From the NCBI RefSeq assembly GCF_001422445.1, contig NZ_LMNA01000010.1:65907-116907 (forward strand): a DNA stretch of 51,001 nucleotides, read 5' to 3'. Within the stretch, counting starts at the first letter, position 1, and every line of letters starts with the position of its first letter. The position numbers were made by a program, and so were the translations under genes. The stretch comes from Pseudorhodoferax sp. Leaf274 (GTDB lineage Bacteria; Pseudomonadota; Gammaproteobacteria; Burkholderiales; Burkholderiaceae_C). Below the pieces are notes generated by a model. It had not been told where the DNA came from and did no database searches. It was given only the letters and a program-made list of their open reading frames with translations. This document shows, in pieces, positions 8,452 through 15,761 of the stretch.

Positions 8452-8653
8452 GGCCGGTATCCGGGCTCGCGGAGCGGCGCCTCGTGGAGGCGCCAGGCCC
8501 CTCGCCTTCCCACGCCCGGAGGACGCAGTGACTGCCGGCGCGGGGCGCCGGCGTGAGGGGTTGTGATCCGCTGACCGTTGCGGGGGCAGCGCAGGCTTCT
8601 CACCTGCTTCCCGTTTGACCACCTGGCCTTGCGGCCGGCGGCACCTTGCAACC
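8452..8653 (-). promoter_or_regulatory. Cobalamin riboswitch
   Basis: Read on the minus strand, this region carries the hallmarks of the B12 aptamer in order: GGTTGCAAGGTGC near the 5' end (8653-8641), GGGAAGCAGGTGAGAAGCC (around 8612-8594), CTGCCCCCGCAACGGT (8589-8574), a GGGAAGGCGAGG segment, and the B12 box GAGCCCGGATACCGGCC (8468-8452). It lies 145 bases upstream of the btuB start and should repress the uptake operon when adenosylcobalamin is plentiful. Regulation at transcription or translation level cannot be decided, because the distance to the start codon is long. Confidence 0.95.
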
Positions 8654-8698
8654 GGGGCGTGGCGCCGTCTCTGTCGAGGGTCGCCACGGCCCGCGCGG

Positions 8699-8704
8699 AT
8701 TATG
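8699..8704 (-). promoter_or_regulatory. Candidate -10 element for the riboswitch/btuB transcript
   Basis: CATAAT on the minus strand (five of six matches to TATAAT) lies about 45 bases before the first riboswitch motif, which would place the transcript start near 8692. No good -35 is visible at the usual distance. Confidence 0.35.
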
Positions 8705-8828
8705 GACGAGCCGGGTGCGGCCCGTGCCGCCATAACAAAGCTGCCATGCCGTCCATGGCCGCCGCGTGGCTGTTGCCATGGCGGCGGCGTTCCTAGACTG
8801 CCGTGGACCGCAATCCAGGAGTCCCACC

Positions 8829-9839
8829 ATGCAACGCCGCCACTTCCTCGCCCTGGGCACCGCCGCCGCGCTGCCCACCTTCGCCCTCGCACAGGCCGAC
8901 AAGCCGGTGCCGCTCAAGTTCACGCTGGACTTCCGCATCTCGGGCCAGACCGCGCCCTTCTTCGTGGCGCTGCAAAAGGGCTACTACGCGCAGGAAGGCC
9001 TGGCGCCCAGCTTCGACGTGGGCAGCGGCTCGGTGGCCGCCATCACCCGCGTGGCCAGTGGCGCCTACGACCTGGGCTTCGGCGACCTGTCGGCGCTGAT
9101 GGAGTTCCAGGCCTCCCAAGGCCCGCTGGTGCAGGCCGTGTACCAGTACTACAACCGCGCACCCTTCGTGATCATCGCGCGCAAGGACCGCGGCGTGACC
9201 GACTTCAAGAGCCTGGCGGGCAAGCGCATCGCCGCGGCGGCCGTCGAATCCACGCGGCGCGCCTGGCCCATCGCGGCGCGGCATGCGGGCCTGAAGGCCG
9301 ATGCGCTGCAGTGGGTGACGACCGACTTCTCGCAGCGCGACAACGTGATCGTGCGCGGCGACGTGGACGGCGCCACCTACTTCCACGACTCGGCCCTGTC
9401 GCTGTTCCAGCGCATCGACCCGACGCAGCTGGCCGTGCTGTCGTATGCCGACGTGGGTGCCAGCCTGTACGGCAACGCGATCCTGGCGTCGAGCAAGCTG
9501 GCGACGGAGCGGCCCGAGGTGGTGCGCGCCTTCCTGCGCGCCACGAACCGCGGCATCCAGGACACGCTGGCCGACCCGCTGGCCGCGATGGCGGCGGTCA
9601 AGGCCCGCGAGCCCATGGTCGACGAAAAGCTCGAGGCCCAGCGCTTCGCCATCACGGCCAGGTACATGGTCACGGCCGACACGCGCCAGCATGGCCTGGG
9701 CGCCGTGCGGGCCGAGCTGCTGGCCAGCCAGATCGACGAAATCGTGCAGGCCTACGAACTCAAGAACAAGCCGGTGGCCTCGGCGGTGTTCAACCCGGCG
9801 TTCCTGCCCGGCGCGGCCGAGCGCGCCTTCAAGGGATGA
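8829..9839 (+). CDS. ABC transporter substrate-binding protein (NMT1/SsuA type), Tat signal
   Basis: This 336-residue periplasmic binding protein has the NMT1/THI5-SsuA fold used for pyrimidine precursors, sulfonates or nitrate. The signal QRRHFLALGTAAALPTFALA contains a twin-arginine RRxFL motif. The mature part starts with LKFTLDFRISGQTAPFFVAL and has the GYYAQEGL and SVAAITRVASGAYDLGFGD segments typical of this family. ATG at 8829 has CAGGAG eight bases before it. Its stop overlaps or abuts the deaminase start. No permease or ATPase gene is nearby, so the protein is an orphan here. The ligand is unknown; the downstream deaminase hints at a nucleobase-like compound, which is inference. Confidence 0.85.
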   Translation: MQRRHFLALGTAAALPTFALAQADKPVPLKFTLDFRISGQTAPFFVALQKGYYAQEGLAPSFDVGSGSVAAITRVASGAYDLGFGDLSALMEFQASQGPLVQAVYQYYNRAPFVIIARKDRGVTDFKSLAGKRIAAAAVESTRRAWPIAARHAGLKADALQWVTTDFSQRDNVIVRGDVDGATYFHDSALSLFQRIDPTQLAVLSYADVGASLYGNAILASSKLATERPEVVRAFLRATNRGIQDTLADPLAAMAAVKAREPMVDEKLEAQRFAITARYMVTADTRQHGLGAVRAELLASQIDEIVQAYELKNKPVASAVFNPAFLPGAAERAFKG

Positions 9840-9841
9840 CG

Positions 9842-10318
9842 ATGGAAACATTGAACGAGGCCGACGGCCGCTACCTGCGCCAGGCCATCGCGCTGTCGGC
9901 CATCGGCAGCGCGCGCGGCAACCGGCCGTTCGGCGCGGTGGTGGTCTCGCCCACCGGCGAGGTGTTGGCCGAGGCCCACAACGACAACGCCGCCACGGGC
10001 GACTGCACCGCCCATGCCGAGGTCAACGCGCTGCGCCAGCTGAAGCGCGAAGCCATGGCCGGCGCCACGGTGTATGCCTCCGGCGAGCCCTGCGTGATGT
10101 GCGCGGGCGCGATCTTCTGGAGCGGCATCCGCCGCGTGGTGTTCGGCATCGACGCGGTGAGCCTGCGGCGCTTCCGCACCCAGGACGCCACGGCGGCCGA
10201 CCTGCAGATGTCCTGCCGCGAGGTGTTTGCCCACAGCGCGGAACCTTTCACCGTGATCGGCCCTGCGCTTCTCGCCGAAGCCACGGCGCCGCACCAAGCC
10301 TATTGGGGAATTGAATGA
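9842..10318 (+). CDS. Nucleoside/nucleobase deaminase (CDA fold)
   Basis: This 158-residue zinc-dependent deaminase of the cytidine-deaminase-like superfamily is closest in look to guanine deaminase/TadA-like proteins. The catalytic signature is complete: HAE in TAHAEVN and the zinc cysteines in EPCVMCAGAIFW. ATG at 9842 follows AAGGGA at a good distance; ATG at 9836, overlapping the previous stop as ATGA, is the alternative. The 3' end overlaps the oxygenase start. It would hydrolytically deaminate a base such as guanine or cytosine in the cytoplasm. The exact substrate is not readable from sequence. Confidence 0.85.
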   Translation: METLNEADGRYLRQAIALSAIGSARGNRPFGAVVVSPTGEVLAEAHNDNAATGDCTAHAEVNALRQLKREAMAGATVYASGEPCVMCAGAIFWSGIRRVVFGIDAVSLRRFRTQDATAADLQMSCREVFAHSAEPFTVIGPALLAEATAPHQAYWGIE

Positions 10319-11298
10319 TGAACTACGCACTGCATGAACTGACCAAGGAATCGCGTATGGGCGCGGTCGGCACCGAGGCCGCGCGCGAGGTGCGCGTGAT
10401 CGACCTGGCCGACTTCGAGAACCGCCACGCCGAGATCGCCGACCAGCTGTGGGACGCCGCGGTCGACGTGGGCTTCTTCCAGCTGTCCAACCACGGCATC
10501 CCGCTGGCCAAGGTGCGCGAGGCCTTCGCGATGACCGAGCGCTTCTTCGCGCTGCCGGACGAGGTCAAGGCGCGCCATCCGCTCAAGAAGGGCCTGAACG
10601 CCGGCTGGGAAAGCCGCGCCCAGGTGCGCCCGTCGACCGGCACGCCGGACCAGAAGGAGAGCTACCAGATCACGCGCCCGCACATGGACGGCCTGTGGCC
10701 TGGCGAGGAGGCATTGCCCGCGTTCCAGGAAACGATGCTGGCCTTCGAGGCGCAGGCCTGGACCGTGGCGATGCGCGTGCTGTCGTGCTTTGCGGTGAAG
10801 CTGGGCTTTGCGCGCGGGTTCTTCACGGCCGCCCATGATCCGAGCCAGCCCGACTACCAGAGCACGCTGCGCATGCTGCACTACTACGCGGTCGATCCCG
10901 CGCTGCGCGACCAGCTGGGCCTGTGGCGCGCCGGCGCGCACACCGACTTCGACTGCCTCACGCTGCTGTTCCAGCGCAGCGGCCAGGGCGGCCTGCAGCT
11001 GCTGCCGGGCAAGGACATGGCATCGCAGGCCTGGACCTCGATCACGCCGTCCGACGAGCTCATCACCTGCAACATCGGCGACATGCTGATGCGCTGGAGC
11101 GACGACCAGCTGCCCAGCAACTTCCACCGCGTGAAGAACCCCGCCGAACACGAGTACCAGGGGCCGCGCTACAGCCTGGCCTTCTTCGCGCAGGCCAACC
11201 GCGGCGTCATGATCGACAGCCCTTCGGGCAAGTACCCGAGCATCACGGCGGGCGACTACCTGCAGCAGCGCGTGGCGGCGAACTTCAAGAAGTACTGA
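10315..11298 (+). CDS. 2-oxoglutarate/Fe(II) oxygenase, isopenicillin-N-synthase family
   Basis: This is a 327-residue non-heme iron oxygenase. The N-terminal DIOX_N-like part (VIDLADFENRHAEIADQLW, GFFQLSNHGIP) is followed by the double-stranded beta-helix with the facial triad H209-x-D211 (AHTDFD) and H271 (NFHRVKN), plus the R285-x-S287 motif that binds 2-oxoglutarate (RYSLAFF). The start overlaps the deaminase stop (ATGATGA). ATG at 10357 after AAGGAA is an alternative start. The family includes fungal thymine-7-hydroxylase and plant hormone oxidases. With a deaminase and a THI5-like binding protein upstream, a nucleobase-oxidising role is possible but inferred. Confidence 0.88.
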   Translation: MMNYALHELTKESRMGAVGTEAAREVRVIDLADFENRHAEIADQLWDAAVDVGFFQLSNHGIPLAKVREAFAMTERFFALPDEVKARHPLKKGLNAGWESRAQVRPSTGTPDQKESYQITRPHMDGLWPGEEALPAFQETMLAFEAQAWTVAMRVLSCFAVKLGFARGFFTAAHDPSQPDYQSTLRMLHYYAVDPALRDQLGLWRAGAHTDFDCLTLLFQRSGQGGLQLLPGKDMASQAWTSITPSDELITCNIGDMLMRWSDDQLPSNFHRVKNPAEHEYQGPRYSLAFFAQANRGVMIDSPSGKYPSITAGDYLQQRVAANFKKY

Positions 11299-11325
11299 CG
11301 CCGCGGCGGCGCCCGCGCGCGGGGC

Positions 11326-11331
11326 TATGAT
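11326..11331 (+). promoter_or_regulatory. Candidate -10 for the SPFH/polyamine operon
   Basis: TATGAT (five of six to TATAAT) sits 30 bases before the SPFH gene start, with AGGAG of the ribosome site between. A convincing -35 is not visible in the GC-rich DNA upstream. Confidence 0.35.
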
Positions 11332-11361
11332 CCCGCGACCCAGAGCACGCGGAGGAGCACC

Positions 11362-12408
11362 ATGGCCTTGATGGACTTCATCAGGAAGCAATTCATCGAC
11401 GTCATCCAGTGGACGGAGGACGGAGACGGCACGCTGGCATGGCGCTATCCCATGCAGGACATGGAGATCCAGTACGGCGCCTCGCTGACGGTGCGCGAGT
11501 CGCAGATGGCGGTCTTCGTCAACGAAGGCCAGGTGGCCGACGTGTTCGGCCCCGGGATGTACAAGCTCACCACGCAGACCATCCCGCTGCTGACCAACCT
11601 CAAGAACTGGGACAAGCTGTTCGAGTCGCCGTTCAAGAGCGATGTCTACTTCTTCAGCACGCGCCAGCAGGTCGACCGCAAGTGGGGCACGTCCCAGCCG
11701 GTCACGATCCGCGACAAGGACTTCGGCGCCGTGCGGCTGCGTGCCTTCGGCAACTACAGCTTCCGCATCCAAGACCCACGGCTGTTCCACACCGAGATCT
11801 CGGGCACGCGCGCGTCCTACGGCACGGCCGACCTCGAAGGCCAGCTGCGCGGGCTGGTGCTGCAGCACCTGTCCGACGGCATCGCGCAAAGCGGCATCCC
11901 GTTCCTGGACCTGGCGGCCAACCAGATCGAGTTCGCCCGCGCCATCGCCGCCGAACTGGCGCCGGCCTTCGGCGCCATCGGGCTCAAGCTCGAAGGCATG
12001 ACGGTGCAGAACCTGTCGCTGCCCGAAGACCTGCAGAAGGTGCTCGACCAGAAGATCGGCATGGGCATGGTCGGCAACGACATGGGCAAGTTCATGCAGT
12101 ACCAGACCGCGCAGGCCATCCCGAAGATGGCCGAAGGCGGCGGTGGCGGCAGCGGCATCGCGGGCGACGCCATGGGCCTGGGCGCCGGCGTGGCGCTGGG
12201 CCAGGTGCTGGCGCAGAACCTGCAGCAGGGCCTGCAGCAGCCGGCACCGGCTGCACCTGCGGCACCTGCTGCGCCCACCGTTGCGGCGCTCAAGCCCGAG
12301 GACGTGCTGGCCACGCTGGAGCGCCTGGGCGAACTCAAGGCCAAGGGCATCCTGACGGACGAGGAGTTCGCCAGCAAGAAGGCCGAACTGCTCAAGAAAC
12401 TGGTCTGA
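11362..12408 (+). CDS. SPFH-domain protein with C-terminal SHOCT domain (COG4260/YdjI-like)
   Basis: This 348-residue protein of the stomatin/prohibitin superfamily resembles the virion-core-like COG4260 group that includes Bacillus YdjI. The SPFH core spans about residues 20-230 (LTVRESQMAVFVNEGQ, FGPGMYKLTT, VRLRAFGNYSFRIQDP). A Gly-rich and Ala/Pro-rich linker (about 265-310) leads to a C-terminal SHOCT helix pair (EDVLATLERLGELKAKGIL). There is no transmembrane segment, so it is likely a membrane-associated scaffold. ATG at 11362 has AGGAG six bases upstream. In Bacillus, YdjGHI works with PspA in envelope stress. Here the gene leads a run with DUF4178, DUF350 and polyamine enzymes, suggesting envelope remodelling. 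Confidence 0.85.
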   Translation: MALMDFIRKQFIDVIQWTEDGDGTLAWRYPMQDMEIQYGASLTVRESQMAVFVNEGQVADVFGPGMYKLTTQTIPLLTNLKNWDKLFESPFKSDVYFFSTRQQVDRKWGTSQPVTIRDKDFGAVRLRAFGNYSFRIQDPRLFHTEISGTRASYGTADLEGQLRGLVLQHLSDGIAQSGIPFLDLAANQIEFARAIAAELAPAFGAIGLKLEGMTVQNLSLPEDLQKVLDQKIGMGMVGNDMGKFMQYQTAQAIPKMAEGGGGGSGIAGDAMGLGAGVALGQVLAQNLQQGLQQPAPAAPAAPAAPTVAALKPEDVLATLERLGELKAKGILTDEEFASKKAELLKKLV

Positions 12409-12486
12409 CATCCGCAGTGCGCCAGCGGCGCGGCCTCCTGGGCCGGGCCCGCCGCGCGCCTGCTGCACGCCCGCTGCACGCCTGAA

Positions 12487-13986
12487 ATGGCCAACGACAT
12501 TCCCCAGCGCAGTTACCGCGCGCCCTGCCCCGGCTGCGGCGCGCCGGTCGAATTCCGCCACGCCCAGTCCACGCACGCGGTCTGCGCCTATTGCCAGAGC
12601 ACCGTGGTGCGCCAAGGCGAGGTGCTGCGCCGCCTGGGCCGCATGGCGGAGCTGTTCGACGACCACAGCCCGCTGCAGCTGCTGGCGCGCGGGCAATGGC
12701 AGGGGCAGGACTTCACGCTGGTCGGCCGGCTGCAGTACCGCGCATCGGCCGGCACCTGGACCGAATGGGAGGCCCTGTTCGCCGACGGCAGCCTGGCCAC
12801 CCTGGGCGAGGACAACGGCAGCTATGTGTTCAGCCGCGCCGTGGCGCAGCCGGCCGCGTTGCCCGATGCGAGCCAGTTCCGCGTGGGTGCCAGCGCCACC
12901 GTGGCCGGCACGGCCTGCACCGTGGCCAGCAACGACAAGACGGCGCTGGTCTCGGCCCAGGGCGAGCTGCCGCACCTGCCGCCGCTGGACCAGGCGTTCG
13001 ACATGGTCGAGCTGCGCAGCGACCAGGGCGAGGTGCTCAGCATCGACTACAGCCGCCGGCCGCCGCAGCTGATGCGCGGCCGGGCCGTGCAGCTGGAAGA
13101 CCTGCAGCTCACCGGCCTGCGCGAAGACCTGGCGCGCCAGGCGCAGGGCCGCCAGTTCGCCTGCCCGCATTGCGGCGCCCCCGTACAGGTGGCGCTGGCC
13201 AGGAGCAAGGCCATCACCTGCCCGCAGTGCAGCGCGGTGATCGACCTCACGGCCGGCATCGGCGGCGAACTGCGCCACGCGCTGCAGGACGAGCCGCTGC
13301 AACCGCTGATCCCGCTCGGCGCGGTGGGCCGGCTGGAGGGCGTGGACTGGCAGGTGGTGGGCTTCCAGCACCGGCTGGGCCGCGACCCGGCAGACCGCGA
13401 CGAAACGTTCGGCTGGAGCGAATACCTGCTCTACCACGGCCAGCGCGGCTTTGCCTTCCTGGTCGATGCGCAGGACGGGTGGAGTATGGTCAAGCCCACC
13501 ACCGGCGCGCCCAAGCTGGCGGGCAACGGGCGCAGCGCGGGCTACCTGGGCAGCCGCTACGCGCTGCGCGAGGAATATGAGGCCGAGACCGACTACGTGG
13601 CCGGCGAGTTCTACTGGCCGGTGCGGCGCGGCGACCGCACGCGCAACCGCGACTTCGCCAACGGCCGCGCGCTGCTGTCGATGGAGCAGGCCGCCACCGA
13701 GGTGACCTGGTCCAGCGGCAGCCAGCTCGACAGCACGGTCGTGGCGCTGGCCTTCAAGTTGCAGCAGCGCAAGGAATTGTTCAAGCGCAGCGATGCCGCG
13801 CCGCTCAGCACGGGCACCGGCCTGAGCCGGACGGCCATCGTCCTGCTGGTGCTGCTGGTGCTGGTCGTCGTGCTGGTGAGCCGCTGCGACGACTGCGACC
13901 CGCGGCGCGAGAACTGCAGCAGCTACGGCAGCCGCTCCAGCGGCGGTTCGTTCGGTGGCTACAGCACCGGCGGCGGCCACAAATGA
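12487..13986 (+). CDS. DUF4178 protein with two zinc ribbons and a C-terminal membrane anchor
   Basis: This is a 499-residue protein of unknown biochemical function. A first zinc ribbon has CPGC and CAYC (about residues 14-38) and a second has CPHC and CPQC (about 228-251). Each is followed by a DUF4178-like beta-rich module (for example WTEWEALFADGSLATLGED and FGWSEYLLYHGQRGFAFL). Near residue 447 a single hydrophobic segment (AIVLLVLLVLVVVLV) is followed by a Cys-containing Ser/Gly-rich tail. The start has no strong Shine-Dalgarno sequence. DUF4178 genes recur beside DUF350 and polyamine genes in published gene-neighbourhood analyses of amidoligase/polyamine systems, as I recall them. The function itself is unknown. 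Confidence 0.85.
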   Translation: MANDIPQRSYRAPCPGCGAPVEFRHAQSTHAVCAYCQSTVVRQGEVLRRLGRMAELFDDHSPLQLLARGQWQGQDFTLVGRLQYRASAGTWTEWEALFADGSLATLGEDNGSYVFSRAVAQPAALPDASQFRVGASATVAGTACTVASNDKTALVSAQGELPHLPPLDQAFDMVELRSDQGEVLSIDYSRRPPQLMRGRAVQLEDLQLTGLREDLARQAQGRQFACPHCGAPVQVALARSKAITCPQCSAVIDLTAGIGGELRHALQDEPLQPLIPLGAVGRLEGVDWQVVGFQHRLGRDPADRDETFGWSEYLLYHGQRGFAFLVDAQDGWSMVKPTTGAPKLAGNGRSAGYLGSRYALREEYEAETDYVAGEFYWPVRRGDRTRNRDFANGRALLSMEQAATEVTWSSGSQLDSTVVALAFKLQQRKELFKRSDAAPLSTGTGLSRTAIVLLVLLVLVVVLVSRCDDCDPRRENCSSYGSRSSGGSFGGYSTGGGHK

Positions 13987-14011
13987 ACCACTTTTCTGAC
14001 GGAGGTTCCCC

Positions 14012-14233
14012 ATGGGACTGGAATGGTTGAAACCCGGCGCCTTCTTCGGCTCCATCCTGTACGCGCTGATCGGCGTGGTGGTCTTCTGGCTGGCGTTCAT
14101 CGTGATCGACAAGATCACGCCCTACGACCTGTGGGCGGAACTGGTCGAGAAGCAGAACGTGGCGCTGGCCATCGTGGTCGGCGCCATGTGCCTGGGCATT
14201 TCCATCATCGTGGCCGCCGCGGTGCAAGGTTGA
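14012..14233 (+). CDS. DUF350 (YjfL-like) small membrane protein
   Basis: This 73-residue protein has two membrane helices (about residues 10-32 and 50-70) separated by the polar loop IDKITPYDLWAELVEKQN, matching the half-size DUF350/UPF0719 repeat seen in E. coli YjfL. GGAGG lies seven bases before the ATG. It is 25 bases after the DUF4178 gene and four bases before the aminopropyltransferase, clearly in one operon. The molecular role is unknown. The E. coli yjf operon pairs DUF350 with a PspA homologue and a glutathionylspermidine-synthase-like enzyme, a parallel for membrane-linked polyamine chemistry. Confidence 0.85.
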   Translation: MGLEWLKPGAFFGSILYALIGVVVFWLAFIVIDKITPYDLWAELVEKQNVALAIVVGAMCLGISIIVAAAVQG

Positions 14234-14237
14234 AGCG

Positions 14238-15761
14238 GTGACGACTGCCGCGTCGCGGCCGGTGGCGGTCGCGCTGCTGGCCAGCGTCTTCGTGGTGGCG
14301 GCCTGCGGGCTGGTCTACGAGCTGGCCGCGGGCGCACTGGCCTCCTACGTGCTGGGCGACTCGATCCTGCAGTTCTCCACCATCATCGGCACCTACCTGT
14401 TCGCGATGGGGCTGGGCTCGTGGCTGTCGCGTTACTTCGAGCGCCAGCTGCCCGCGCACTTCCTGCGCATCGAGCTGCTGGTGGCGCTGGTGGGCGGCGC
14501 GCTGCCGGCCGTGCTGTTCGTGGCCAACGCCTGGACGCCGGACGCCTTCCGGCTGCTGCTGTACGGCCTGGTGCTGCTCGTGGGCACGCTGGTGGGCTTG
14601 GAGATCCCGTTGGTGATGCGCATCCTCAAGCGCGACGTGGCGCTCAAGGACCTGGTCTCGCAGGTGCTGACCTTCGACTATCTGGGCGCGCTGGCGGTGT
14701 CCATCGCGTTCCCGCTGGTGCTGGTGCCGCACCTGGGGCTGGTGCGCACGGGGCTGCTGTTCGGCTTCATGAACGCGGCGGTGGCGCTGTGGGCGCTGTG
14801 GCTGTTCCGCCATGAGCTGCGCCGCCTCAAGGCGCATGCGCTGGCCTGCGGGCTCACGCTGGCGGTGCTGGCCACCGGCTTCGTCGGCGCCGACCGGATC
14901 ACTTCGCTGGCCGAGGACCGCTTCTACCAGGACCGCGCCGTCTTCAGCGCGCAGACGCCCTACCAGCGCATCGTCGTCACGCACGGGCGCAGCGGCCACC
15001 GGCTGTACCTGAACGGCAACCTGCAGTTCGCCGAGCACGACGAGTACCGTTACCACGAGGCCCTGGTGCACCCGGCCATGGCCGCCCACGGTGCGCCGTG
15101 CAAGGTGGCGGTGCTGGGCGGCGGCGACGGCATGGCGGTGCGCGAGATCCTCAAGTACCCCAGCGTCGAGCAGGTCACGCTGGTCGAGCTCGACCCGGCC
15201 ATGACGGGGCTGTTCCGCGACAACGCCGCGCTGGCCGCGCTCAACGGCCATGCGCTGCGCTCGCCCAAGGTGACGGTGGTCAACACCGACGCCTTCCGCT
15301 GGCTGGAGGAGACGCGCGAGATCTTCGACGTGGTCGTGGTGGACTTTCCCGACCCGACCAACTTCTCCATCGGCAAGCTCTACACCAACTCGTTCTACGC
15401 CCTGCTGGACCGGCACCTGGCGGCCAGCGGCTATGCGGTGGTGCAGTCGACCTCGCCGCTGCTGGCGCGCCAGAGCTTCTGGACGGTGGTGCAGACCATC
15501 GAATCGGTCGGCCTGCAGACCGCGCCCTACCACGCCCATGTGCCCAGCTTCGGCGAATGGGGCTTCGTGCTGGCCGGGCGCCGGCCCTGGCGGCTGCCCC
15601 GGCAGCTGCCGGAGGGGCTGCGCTTTCTCGACGTGGCGGGCGTGGCGGCGCTGTTCGACTTTCCACGCGACATGGCGCGCGTGCCCGCCGAGGTGAACCG
15701 CCTGTCGAACCAGGTGCTCGTGAACCTCTACGAGGACGAATGGGGCAAGGCCAAGCCATGA
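14238..15761 (+). CDS. Membrane-embedded polyamine aminopropyltransferase (spermidine synthase-like)
   Basis: This 507-residue fusion has an N-terminal half (to about residue 220) with six or seven membrane helices and a C-terminal spermidine-synthase domain. The catalytic domain shows YQRIVVTHG, LYLNGNLQFAEHDEYRYHEAL, the SAM-binding VAVLGGGDGMAVREIL, VELDP, and the acidic active-site segment VVVDFPDPTNFSIGKLYT with Asp residues in the expected spacing. It should move an aminopropyl group from decarboxylated SAM to an amine acceptor at the membrane. GTG at 14238 follows DUF350 by four bases. The stop overlaps the FAD gene start as ATGA. The donor could come from the AdoMet decarboxylase at 17298-17702. 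Confidence 0.9.
   Translation: MTTAASRPVAVALLASVFVVAACGLVYELAAGALASYVLGDSILQFSTIIGTYLFAMGLGSWLSRYFERQLPAHFLRIELLVALVGGALPAVLFVANAWTPDAFRLLLYGLVLLVGTLVGLEIPLVMRILKRDVALKDLVSQVLTFDYLGALAVSIAFPLVLVPHLGLVRTGLLFGFMNAAVALWALWLFRHELRRLKAHALACGLTLAVLATGFVGADRITSLAEDRFYQDRAVFSAQTPYQRIVVTHGRSGHRLYLNGNLQFAEHDEYRYHEALVHPAMAAHGAPCKVAVLGGGDGMAVREILKYPSVEQVTLVELDPAMTGLFRDNAALAALNGHALRSPKVTVVNTDAFRWLEETREIFDVVVVDFPDPTNFSIGKLYTNSFYALLDRHLAASGYAVVQSTSPLLARQSFWTVVQTIESVGLQTAPYHAHVPSFGEWGFVLAGRRPWRLPRQLPEGLRFLDVAGVAALFDFPRDMARVPAEVNRLSNQVLVNLYEDEWGKAKP

Noticed and set aside
10300-14118. A 1272-residue minus-strand open frame over the oxygenase, SPFH and DUF4178 genes
   Set aside because: Opposite strand to three genes with complete motifs; it is a GC-bias artefact without domain features.
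14238-15761. Considered as a plain cytosolic spermidine synthase
   Set aside because: The first ~220 residues are strongly hydrophobic with several helices, so it belongs to the membrane-embedded subgroup.
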